From NCBI GenBank assembly GCA_052148435.1, contig JBKQIF010000115.1, positions 1 through 64,000 of the forward strand: a stretch of DNA of 64,000 nt, in the 5' to 3' direction. This document shows, piece after piece, positions 42,645 through 49,602 of the stretch (within the stretch, counting starts at the first letter, position 1; the number at the start of each line of letters is the position of its first letter). Under the pieces are notes generated by a model. It did no database searches. It was given only the letters and a program-made list of their open reading frames with translations, and had not been told where the DNA came from. The stretch comes from JBEKYD01 sp052148435. Lineage in GTDB: Bacteria > Acidobacteriota > Terriglobia > Bryobacterales > Bryobacteraceae. Made by a program: the position numbers and the translations under genes.

Positions 42645-43078
42645 TCCGTGGACGCCACTTGATCGGCGCCGTTGAGGGCCGACTTGAGAGTATGCCATGC
42701 CAGGGTGGCGCACTTGACGCGCGCGGGGTAGTCGCGCACGCCGCAGAACACCACCAGTTTGCCCAGCCCATCACTTACGGTGGCGTCGGTGGTGAGCAGG
42801 TCGTGAAATTTTTCGAGCAAGGCCAGGGCTTCGGTGCGGGTTTTGCCTTTGAGGCTTTCGGTCATCAAGGAGGCGGAGGCGGTGGAAATGGCGCAGCCCG
42901 AACCTTCGAAGCTGGCATCGCGGACGATGTCGCCATCCATCTTCACGTAGAGCTTCAGCTTGTCGCCGCAGAGCGGGTTAAAGCCCTCCGCCTTCCGGTC
43001 CGCATCCGCCATGGCATGGCAATTGCGCGGGCGCTTGCTGTGGTCCAGGATGGTTTCCTGATAGAGTTCGTGGACCAT
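42641..43078 (-). CDS. sufU: Fe-S cluster scaffold/sulfur acceptor SufU
   Basis: SufU accepts sulfur from SufS as a zinc-dependent sulfurtransferase. The 145-residue protein opens VHELYQETILDHSKRPRN and has the three ligand cysteines in NPLCGDKL, GSGCAIS and RVKCATLAW, plus the Asp of GDKL. The SufU-type insertion between the second and third cysteines is present (about residues 75-115), which separates it from IscU. It overlaps sufS by a few bases at its start and the DUF59 gene at its end. Confidence 0.92.
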   Translation of the reverse strand: MVHELYQETILDHSKRPRNCHAMADADRKAEGFNPLCGDKLKLYVKMDGDIVRDASFEGSGCAISTASASLMTESLKGKTRTEALALLEKFHDLLTTDATVSDGLGKLVVFCGVRDYPARVKCATLAWHTLKSALNGADQVASTE

Positions 43079-44325
43079 TAGGCGAATACCTCCTTCACCT
43101 TATGGATGCCCGCTACCAGCTTGTCGATCTCGGCGAGCGTGTTGTAGAACGCCAGCGAGGCGCGGGTGGTGGCCGGGACGTGGAAGCGATCCATCACGGG
43201 TTGGGCGCAGTGATGGCCGGTGCGCACGGCGATGCCCTCCAGGTCGAGCACCGTGCCGATGTCGTGCGGGTGAATGCCCTCGATCACGAAGGAAATCACG
43301 GCCGCCTTTTCCCTGGCCGTGCCGATGATCCGCAGGCCGGGGATTCGCTCCAGTTGTTCGGTGCCGTAGCGGAGCAATTCGTGCTCCCAGGCGGCGATGC
43401 GTTCGATACCGATGCGGTCGATATATTCCAGCGCCGCGCCCAGGCCGATGCCGCCGGCAATATTGGGGGTGCCCGCTTCGAACTTGTAGGGCAGATCGGC
43501 ATAGGTGGTTTTCTCGAACGTAACCGTGCGGATCATGTCGCCGCCGCCTTGGTAGGGCGGCATATTCTCGAGCAGCGCCTGTTTGCCGTAAAGAATGCCG
43601 ATCCCGGTCGGTCCTAAAACCTTATGGCCGGAAAAGGCGTAGAAATCGGCATCCAGGGCGCGCACGTCCACGCGGAGATGCGGCGCCGCCTGCGCGCCAT
43701 CGATCAGCGCCAGGGCGCCGGCGCGGTGCGCCATGGCGATCATTTCGGCCACCGGGTTCACGGTGCCCAAGGCGTTCGAAATATGCGCCACCGCTACCAG
43801 CCCGGTGCGCGCGTTGAGCAGTTTCTCGTACTCTTCCAGAATCAGCTCGCCGCGATCGTTCATGGGAATCACGCGCAGCCGCGCGTCGCGGGCTTCGCAC
43901 AGCATTTGCCAGGGGACGATGTTGGAGTGGTGCTCCAGGGCCGAAATGACGATTTCGTCGCCGGCCTTCAGGTGGCGGTGGCCCCAACTCGAAGCCACCA
44001 GGTTGATGCCCTCGGTGGTGCCGCGCACGAAGACGATCTCGGCGTCGGAGGCGGCATTCAGGAACTGGCGGGCGCGGGTTCGGGTTTGCTCATAGGCCGC
44101 GGTGGAGCGTTGGCTGAGCTCGTGTACGCCGCGATGAATATTGGCGCAATCCACTTCATGGAAGTGGCGGATGGCTTCGATCACCGCGTACGGTTTTTGC
44201 GCCGTGGCCGCGCTATCCAGGTACACCAGCGGTTTGCCATGGATCTGCTGTTTGAGCACCGGGAAATCTTCCCGGAGCTTTTCCACGTCGAAAGATGTCA
44301 GGATGTCACTGGTCAGCGTGCTCAT
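43078..44325 (-). CDS. sufS: Cysteine desulfurase SufS
   Basis: SufS is a PLP enzyme that releases sulfur from cysteine as a persulfide. The 415-residue protein opens in the usual way (FDVEKLREDFPVLKQQIHGK) and has YLDSAATAQKPYAVIEA, the PLP lysine in FSGHKVLGPTG, and the catalytic Cys in VRTGHHCAQPVM. This is the group II SufS pattern, with a short Cys loop. It overlaps sufD by 20 bases at its start. SufU as partner fits the operon. Confidence 0.95.
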   Translation of the reverse strand: MSTLTSDILTSFDVEKLREDFPVLKQQIHGKPLVYLDSAATAQKPYAVIEAIRHFHEVDCANIHRGVHELSQRSTAAYEQTRTRARQFLNAASDAEIVFVRGTTEGINLVASSWGHRHLKAGDEIVISALEHHSNIVPWQMLCEARDARLRVIPMNDRGELILEEYEKLLNARTGLVAVAHISNALGTVNPVAEMIAMAHRAGALALIDGAQAAPHLRVDVRALDADFYAFSGHKVLGPTGIGILYGKQALLENMPPYQGGGDMIRTVTFEKTTYADLPYKFEAGTPNIAGGIGLGAALEYIDRIGIERIAAWEHELLRYGTEQLERIPGLRIIGTAREKAAVISFVIEGIHPHDIGTVLDLEGIAVRTGHHCAQPVMDRFHVPATTRASLAFYNTLAEIDKLVAGIHKVKEVFA

Positions 44326-45547
44326 GGAATTTCTCGAAGAGGACTTTTTCGAGCGAGTCCCGCAGGCTCTCGACTTTAATCCGGTCGACGATGTCCTCGG
44401 CGAAGGCGTAAGTCAACAAGCTGCGCGCCTCCCTCCGGCCGATACCGCGGGACTGCAGGTAAAACAAAGCTTCGGCGTCGAGCTGGCCGATGGTGGCGCC
44501 GTGGGTGCAGCGAACGTCGTCGGCCCAAATTTGCAATTCGGGCTTGGTATTCACCACCGAGTTGTCGCTCAACACCAGATTCTTGTTGGTTTGCTTGGAA
44601 TCGGTCTTCTGCGCATCCTGGCGAACGATGATCTTGCCGTTGAAGACGGCGTTCGACTCGCCGTCCAGAATGCCCTTGTAGAGCTCGTGGCTGGTGCCGT
44701 GCGGCTTGGCGTGGTCGATGGTGGTGTGGTTATCCACGTGTTGCGAGCCGTTGACGATATACAGGCCGTTGAGGGTAGCTTCGGCGCCTTCGGAAAGCAC
44801 CGCGCCGACGTCGTTGCGCACCAGTTTGCCGCCGAGCGAAATGGAGTGGGTGCGGAAATTCGCGCTCTGGCCGAGCCGTGCCTCTAGGGCGGCCACATGG
44901 TATGCGTCCAACGATTCGCGCTGCACTTTGTAGTGATCCACCACGGCGCCCTGGCCGGCCACGATTTCGGTCACCGCGTTGGTGAAGTAAGCGCCCGAGC
45001 CCGCGAAAGTTTCGACGATGGTGATGTGAGCGTCCGCGCCCGCCTGGATGAGCACGCGGGGCGCCACGTAAGCGTCCGCGGTAGTGATATAGACCAGATG
45101 GATGGGCGTCTCCACAATTGCGCCGCGGGCCACCTTCAGCCAGGCCACCTGGTCGAGAAAGGCCGTGTTGAGCGCCGTGAATGCGGTCTCCGGCACGATG
45201 CGATTAAGCTCGGCGCGCTCGGCGAGCAGGCCGGCTTCGAGGCCTTTGGGCAAGCTGGGAACCGGGCCGGCGAGTCTGCCGTTTACGAAAACCAGGCGAA
45301 TGCCGCCGGTGCTCCAGGGCGCCTGCGCGTCGGCATCGGCGGTGGCTTCGGGCGCTGCCGCCCACTTCGTGCGGGCAATCGGCGCGACGCTGGTGAAGCG
45401 CCATTCTTCGTCGCGCGTCGTCGGGAAACCGAGCGCGCAGAAGCGCTCCAACGCGCCGTCGCGCAATTCCTTCCGCCACGCCTCGGCCGGCGGCTGGGCG
45501 GTGAACAAGTCCAGCCAGTTGCCGATCTGTTCGGAAACCGCCGTCAT
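44306..45547 (-). CDS. sufD: Fe-S assembly protein SufD
   Basis: SufD pairs with SufB and SufC in the scaffold complex. The 413-residue protein has a helical N-terminal region, then a right-handed parallel beta-helix with SQHVDNHTTIDHAKPHGTS, ELYKGILDGESNAVFNGKI, QTNKNLVLSDNSVVNTKPEL and IWADDVRCTHGATIGQLD, the conserved SufD core with its His (CTHGATIG). It overlaps sufC by four bases upstream and sufS by 20 bases downstream. Confidence 0.94.
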   Translation of the reverse strand: MTAVSEQIGNWLDLFTAQPPAEAWRKELRDGALERFCALGFPTTRDEEWRFTSVAPIARTKWAAAPEATADADAQAPWSTGGIRLVFVNGRLAGPVPSLPKGLEAGLLAERAELNRIVPETAFTALNTAFLDQVAWLKVARGAIVETPIHLVYITTADAYVAPRVLIQAGADAHITIVETFAGSGAYFTNAVTEIVAGQGAVVDHYKVQRESLDAYHVAALEARLGQSANFRTHSISLGGKLVRNDVGAVLSEGAEATLNGLYIVNGSQHVDNHTTIDHAKPHGTSHELYKGILDGESNAVFNGKIIVRQDAQKTDSKQTNKNLVLSDNSVVNTKPELQIWADDVRCTHGATIGQLDAEALFYLQSRGIGRREARSLLTYAFAEDIVDRIKVESLRDSLEKVLFEKFHEHADQ

Positions 45548-46320
45548 ACCCGTGCGACCTCTTCTTCGGCGTCTTCGATGCCGAGGCCGGCGTAGCCCTT
45601 CTCTTCCAGCACGAACGCCAGTTCCTTGCCGCCGGATTTCACGATCCTGCCCTCGGACAACACGTGCACGAAGTCCGGCACGATGTAGTTCAGCAGGCGC
45701 TGGTAGTGGGTGACGACGATCATCGACCGCTCCGGACCGCGCAGTGCGTTGACGCCGGCGGCCACGATGCGAAGCGCGTCGATATCGAGGCCGGAATCGG
45801 TTTCATCCAGCACGGCCAGCTTGGGCTCGAGCACGGCCATTTGAAAGATCTCGTTGCGCTTTTTCTCGCCGCCCGAAAAGCCGGTGTTCACCGGGCGGTT
45901 CAGCAGCGTCTGGTCGACGTCCATGATCTTGAGCTTTTCCTTGACCAGGCTCAGGAAATCCATGGCGTCCAGCTCTTCCAGGCCGTGTGCCTTGCGCACC
46001 GTATTCAGGGCCGCTTTCAGGAAGTACATGTTGCTGACGCCCGGGATCTCGACAGGATACTGAAACGCGAGGAAGATGCCGGCGCGGGCGCGGTCCTCGG
46101 GAGAAAGATCGAGCAGGTTCCGCCCGTCATAGATGATTTCGCCCTCGGTGACGTGGTAGATATCGCGGCCCGCCAGCACCTGGGCCAGCGTGCTCTTTCC
46201 CGAGCCGTTCGGCCCCATGATGGCGTGTACTTCGCCGGCATCGATGGTGAGATCGATGCCCTTCAAAATTTCACGGTCGCCGACGGTGGCGTGCAGGTTC
46301 TTAATTTCCAGTAATGCCAT
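45544..46320 (-). CDS. sufC: Fe-S assembly ATPase SufC
   Basis: SufC is the ABC-type ATPase that powers the SufBC2D scaffold. The 258-residue product has Walker A in AIMGPNGSGKSTLAQVL, the signature GFSGGEKKRNEIFQM, Walker B LAVLDETDSGLDIDAL, and the switch histidine in VVTHYQRLLN. Its ATG is at 46320, after a 122-base gap to sufB holding a perfect 29-bp inverted repeat. It overlaps sufD by four bases. Confidence 0.96.
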   Translation of the reverse strand: MALLEIKNLHATVGDREILKGIDLTIDAGEVHAIMGPNGSGKSTLAQVLAGRDIYHVTEGEIIYDGRNLLDLSPEDRARAGIFLAFQYPVEIPGVSNMYFLKAALNTVRKAHGLEELDAMDFLSLVKEKLKIMDVDQTLLNRPVNTGFSGGEKKRNEIFQMAVLEPKLAVLDETDSGLDIDALRIVAAGVNALRGPERSMIVVTHYQRLLNYIVPDFVHVLSEGRIVKSGGKELAFVLEEKGYAGLGIEDAEEEVARV

Positions 46321-46352
46321 GTGTCCTCAAACGATATCGATCAGCCGTTCCA

Positions 46353-46435
46353 GCAACCGCTCCCTCGCGGTCGCGGCTCGGTAAGACCGGCGGAATTGCC
46401 GTATTTCCGAGCCGCGACCGCGAGGGAGCGGTTGC
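46353..46435. repeat. Perfect 29-bp inverted repeat between sufB and sufC
   Basis: The left arm 46353-46381 (GCAACCGCTCCCTCGCGGTC...) and right arm 46407-46435 are exact inverted copies separated by 25 bases. The motif CCGCTCCCTCGCGGTCGCGG is a dispersed repeat common between genes in environmental bacteria. In the suf mRNA it would fold into a very stable hairpin directly after sufB, possibly lowering or protecting expression of the downstream genes. Confidence 0.85.
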
Positions 46436-46442
46436 ACGCCCA

Positions 46443-47891
46443 TCAACCCACGCTGCCTTCCAGGCTTACGCCGAGCAGCTTCTGGGCTTCCACGGCGAAT
46501 TCCATGGGCAGCTCGCGAAAAACTTCCTTGCAGAAGCCGTGAACGATCATCGAGACCGCGTCCTCGGTGGAGATGCCGCGCTGCCGGCAGTAGAAAATCT
46601 GGTCCTCGCCGATTTTCGAGGTCGAAGCTTCGTGTTCGACCTGCGACGAGGTGTTCTTCACTTCCAGATAGGGGAAGGTGTGGGCGCCGCATTTGTCGCC
46701 CAGCAGCAGCGAATCGCACTGGGAGTAATTGCGCGCGCCGGTGGCGTTCTTCAGAATCTTGACGCCGCCGCGATAGGTGTTCTGCCCGTGGCCGGCCGAA
46801 ATGCCCTTCGAGACAATCGTGGAAGTGGTGTTCTTCCCGATGTGGATCATTTTGGTGCCGGTGTCGGCCTGCTGATAATTGTTAGCCAGAGCCACCGAAT
46901 AGAATTCGCCCACCGAATGGTCGCCAATTAAGAGGCAGCTCGGGTATTTCCAGGTGATGGCCGAACCGGTTTCCACCTGCGTCCAGGAGATTTTCGAATT
47001 GACGCCCCGGCAGGCGCCGCGCTTGGTCACGAAATTATAGATGCCGCCTTTGCCCTGTTTGTCGCCGGGATACCAGTTCTGTACGGTGGAATACTTAATC
47101 TGGGCATTATCGAGCGCCACCAGCTCCACCACCGCGGCGTGCAACTGATTGGTGTCGCGCATGGGCGCGGTGCAGCCTTCCAGGTAGCTCACGTAGGCGC
47201 CTTCGTCGGCCACGATCAGGGTGCGCTCGAACTGGCCGGTATCCTTGGCATTGATGCGGAAATAGGTGGACAGCTCCATGGGGCAGCGAACGCCCTTGGG
47301 CACATAGCAGAAGGAGCCGTCGGAAAACACCGCCGAGTTCAGCGCGGCGAAGAAGTTATCCGAGGTCGGCACCACCGAGCCCAGGTATTTCTGCACCAGC
47401 TCGGGATATTCATGGACGGCTTCGGAGAACGAGCAGAACAGCACGCCCATCTCCTTCAATTTCACCTTGAAGGTGGTAGCCACGGAAACCGAATCGAACA
47501 CCGCGTCCACCGCCACGCCGGCCAGCGCCGCTCGCTCAGCCAGCGGAATACCCAGCTTTTCATAAGTCCGAAGCAGTTCCGGGTCGACCTCGTCCAGCGA
47601 CTTGGGGCCGTCGGTCTTCGACTTCGGCGCCGCGTAATAAATAATGTCCTGATAGTCGATCTTGGGATAATGAATGTTGGCCCAGGTGGGCTCTGTCATG
47701 GTGAGCCAGTGCCGGTAAGCCTTCAGCCGCCATTCCAGCAGCCACTCCGGCTCCTGTTTCTTGGACGAAATCAGGCGGACGACGTCCTCGCTCAACCCGC
47801 GCGGAATCGAATCCGAATCGATCGGGCTGACGAACCCCCACTTATATTCCTGCTTCGCAAAGGTTTCAATCGTATTGGTGGAATCGCTCAC
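46443..47891 (-). CDS. sufB: Fe-S assembly scaffold protein SufB
   Basis: SufB is the main scaffold on which the cluster is built. The 482-residue product shows the family marks GFVSPIDSDSIPRGLSEDVV, FSDGSFCYVPKGVRCPMELS, TVQNWYPGDKQGKGGIYNFV, SSQVEHEASTSKIGEDQIFY and CRQRGISTEDAVSMIVHGFC. The GTG start at 47891 has AGGAGG 8 bases upstream on its strand. It is the first gene of the operon and follows a clear promoter. Confidence 0.96.
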   Translation of the reverse strand: MSDSTNTIETFAKQEYKWGFVSPIDSDSIPRGLSEDVVRLISSKKQEPEWLLEWRLKAYRHWLTMTEPTWANIHYPKIDYQDIIYYAAPKSKTDGPKSLDEVDPELLRTYEKLGIPLAERAALAGVAVDAVFDSVSVATTFKVKLKEMGVLFCSFSEAVHEYPELVQKYLGSVVPTSDNFFAALNSAVFSDGSFCYVPKGVRCPMELSTYFRINAKDTGQFERTLIVADEGAYVSYLEGCTAPMRDTNQLHAAVVELVALDNAQIKYSTVQNWYPGDKQGKGGIYNFVTKRGACRGVNSKISWTQVETGSAITWKYPSCLLIGDHSVGEFYSVALANNYQQADTGTKMIHIGKNTTSTIVSKGISAGHGQNTYRGGVKILKNATGARNYSQCDSLLLGDKCGAHTFPYLEVKNTSSQVEHEASTSKIGEDQIFYCRQRGISTEDAVSMIVHGFCKEVFRELPMEFAVEAQKLLGVSLEGSVG

Positions 47892-47923
47892 CGAACCTGC
47901 CTCCTAAACACCTACCCATCACT

Positions 47924-47952
47924 AGATTAGCGAATCTGTACTTCTTAGTCAA
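47924..47952 (-). promoter_or_regulatory. Sigma70-type promoter of the suf operon
   Basis: On the minus strand TTGACT (47952-47947) and TAATCT (47929-47924) are separated by exactly 17 bases, ending about 32 bases before the sufB GTG. It is one of the best promoter matches in the window. A dyad-like CTAATCTAGTG overlaps the -10 box and could be where the Rrf2 regulator binds, but no defined operator is claimed. Confidence 0.7.
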
Positions 47953-48033
47953 GATTAGGCGGCGAATGGTGTCGGCGGGTGTCTAAACGGAAGGGGACGG
48001 GGTTGAACGACAGTGGAATGGGCGTTTTCGCCT

Positions 48034-48068
48034 GCGACCGGCCACGGGCCGCTTCTACCGCCGGTCGC
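48034..48068. terminator. Hairpin directly after the vapC stop
   Basis: GCGACCGG (48034-48041) pairs with CCGGTCGC (48061-48068); the inner base of the second arm is also part of the vapC TAG region. It sits at the end of the toxin gene in the 176-base gap before the suf promoter, and may stop vapC transcripts from running on. No T-tract. Confidence 0.4.
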
Positions 48069-48490
48069 TAGGCCAACGCGGCAACACCTGCCCGTCCAGC
48101 CAGCGCTTCATCGAAGGTAACTATCTCCGATTCTGCCTCCGCGGCGAAGGCGAGCAGGTAAGCATCGGTCCAGAGTTTGGGAGAGGCGCTCACCCTCGTC
48201 GCAACCAGACGGAAGCGAGTCTCGACTTTGGCCGGCTCCGGCGCAAAAACGACCCGTTCGTCGCTCAGGAATTCGTCGTAGACTCTCCAGGCCTGTTTCA
48301 TTTGCAAGGGTTTACCGTTTATTGCCCCGAAGTTTGTGAGCAGCCGCAGCAGGCCCATTTGGGTAATGCGGCAGAAAAGAATGGGCTCGTTCCGGGCTTC
48401 CCACCAATCGAGAGCGGCTTCCCGATGCGTGTGTTCCGCCGAGGCCAGGGCCAACCACACGTTGACATCAGGGAAACTGGATGAGGTCAT
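48068..48490 (-). CDS. vapC: PIN-domain RNase toxin (VapC-type)
   Basis: This 140-residue PIN-domain protein has the acidic residues in FPDVNVWLALASAEHTHREA (Asp near the N-terminus), the RITQMGLLRLLTN helix with its Glu/Gln variation, LWTDAYLLAFAAEAES with Asp, and the closing IVTFDEALAGRAG (the FD motif). Such proteins cleave tRNA or rRNA when the antitoxin is lost. It starts at ATG 48490, overlapping the antitoxin gene by 23 bases. Confidence 0.87.
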   Translation of the reverse strand: MTSSSFPDVNVWLALASAEHTHREAALDWWEARNEPILFCRITQMGLLRLLTNFGAINGKPLQMKQAWRVYDEFLSDERVVFAPEPAKVETRFRLVATRVSASPKLWTDAYLLAFAAEAESEIVTFDEALAGRAGVAALA

Positions 48491-48725
48491 AGATCCGCTC
48501 ATTCGAAAGATCGATCGGCTTGCCCGTGCGGGGCAGTAGCGGGCGGCTTCTCAAATCCAGGCGCTTACCAGCCTTCGCCGGAGCCTCTCGCACGGCGGTT
48601 TCAATCGCCGCAAGAATGAGCTGGCGAGCCGAGCATCCCTTGCGTGCGGCCGCCTCGTGGACTTGGCGATGCAGGTTCCTGGGGACATCCAGGCTGGTTC
48701 TGACGGTTTCCGCGCGCAGCTTCAT
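48468..48725 (-). CDS. vapB: VapB-like antitoxin (ribbon-helix-helix type)
   Basis: The 85-residue product begins RAETVRTSLDVPRNLHRQVH and EAAARKGCSARQLILAAIET, a ribbon-helix-helix pattern; the C-terminal part (about 50-85) is basic then acidic and probably wraps the toxin. It starts at ATG 48725 on the minus strand and ends 23 bases inside vapC. A palindrome and a -35-like box just upstream (48749-48764) fit autoregulation. Confidence 0.8.
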   Translation of the reverse strand: MKLRAETVRTSLDVPRNLHRQVHEAAARKGCSARQLILAAIETAVREAPAKAGKRLDLRSRPLLPRTGKPIDLSNERIYDLIQFP

Positions 48726-48735
48726 GGCTGACTTG

Positions 48736-48764
48736 ATTTTTGCATAGAGACTTAAATAAGTCAA
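48736..48764 (-). promoter_or_regulatory. Likely vapB promoter/operator
   Basis: On the minus strand TTGACT (48764-48759) is followed by the perfect palindrome GACTT-ATTT-AAGTC (48762-48749) and a weak AAAAAT about 17 bases on, ten bases before the antitoxin ATG. Overlap of a palindrome with the promoter is typical of antitoxin autoregulation. The -10 assignment is uncertain. Confidence 0.5.
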
Positions 48765-48869
48765 ACTGGTCCTTCGCCCCGGCCTCTTCCGCCGGGGTTT
48801 CACGGAATAATCGCCCAGTTCAGGCTGGTCCCGTTCGGCCCCCGCGGGGTGTCATCCCATTCTCGTCAG

Positions 48870-49202
48870 CTAAGCTGCGTTCTCGGCCAGCCTGGAAACA
48901 GTCTCCTCCAGCCTGATCACCCGGGTGAGGAGGTCGGACGTGGAATTCTTCTGCCCCGACTGTTCGCGCACGAGCTGGGTGGAAAGGGAGCCGAAATCCA
49001 GGATTGCTTTGGTCAGGGCGGGCAGCCTGGAGTCGATATTGGCGACGGTAGACGCAAGTATGTCGAGGCGGTTCTCGATGGTCTGAAACCGCGCAGCCGT
49101 TTCCTGGCGCAGGTCCAGGACGTATTTAGTCAGGGTTTCGACGGATCTCGTCAGGTCCCCGACCGAGCGGTCGAGGCGGTCAAATCGTTCGTCGGTGGTC
49201 AC
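48870..49202 (-). CDS. Coiled-coil hypothetical protein
   Basis: The 110-residue product is nearly all heptad-patterned: DERFDRLDRSVGDLTRSVET, LTKYVLDLRQETAARFQTIE, NRLDILASTVANIDSRLPAL, then TSDLLTRVIRLEETVSRLAE. It has no membrane segment or signal peptide. GTG 49202 is chosen because AGAAGGG lies 6 bases upstream on its strand; a TTG at 49250 with 16 extra residues is less likely. Function is unknown; such proteins often flank TA pairs in this kind of genome. Confidence 0.65.
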   Translation of the reverse strand: MTTDERFDRLDRSVGDLTRSVETLTKYVLDLRQETAARFQTIENRLDILASTVANIDSRLPALTKAILDFGSLSTQLVREQSGQKNSTSDLLTRVIRLEETVSRLAENAA

Positions 49203-49331
49203 GTACCGCCCTTCTCTCTCCAGTTTGCGCGGGGACTTCGGAAAAGTCAAACCCGGTTCATTTCCCGCCCGGCCCGGTCAAAACCGGCACTAAGTTCCGG
49301 TTTCCTACCAGAAAGCAATAGCTTACAGACA

Positions 49332-49357
49332 AAAACCGGGACTTTTGTCCCGGTTTT
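49332..49357. repeat. Perfect hairpin AAAACCGGGAC-TTTT-GTCCCGGTTTT
   Basis: Two 11-base arms (49332-49342, 49347-49357) with a TTTT loop form a very stable stem ending in an A/U run on both sides, like a two-way intrinsic terminator. It lies in a 400-base gap (49203-49602) between the divergent coiled-coil gene and speA, where neither neighbour needs a terminator; it may belong to a speA leader. A second smaller stem around 49283-49310 (AACCGG/CCGGTT) precedes it. Confidence 0.65.
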
Positions 49358-49413
49358 GCGGTCACGACCCAGGCGGCTTCAGCCGGGCCCGGAGGGGCTT
49401 TGAAAAATCAAAC

Positions 49414-49496
49414 TATAGCCGCCGATGAACGCAGATAAACGCAGATAAATCCTTGCATCTCTTATCGGCGTTCATCGGTGTTCATCGGCGGCTATA
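49414..49496. repeat. Imperfect 33-bp inverted repeat, GCCGCCGATGAAC family
   Basis: TATAGCCGCCGATGAACGCA (49414 on) is mirrored at 49464-49496 with about 28 of 33 matches. Each arm contains two tandem GATAAACGCA/GATGAACACC-like units. This repeat type is found between genes in many environmental genomes. It lies 107 bases upstream of the speA start. Confidence 0.7.
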
Positions 49497-49602
49497 TGTC
49501 TTGCCGCCTTGCAGCCGCCCCGTCACCCCGCTGTGACCAGTTTTCTCTTGCCACTTCCGCCGCTTTCGAAGGACACTGAGAAATAAAGGAGAAACGCCCA
49601 AG

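Noticed and set aside
49332..49357. CRISPR-like or array structure in the 49.2-49.6 kb gap
   Set aside because: Only single palindromes are present; there are no regularly spaced repeats with spacers and no cas genes in the window.
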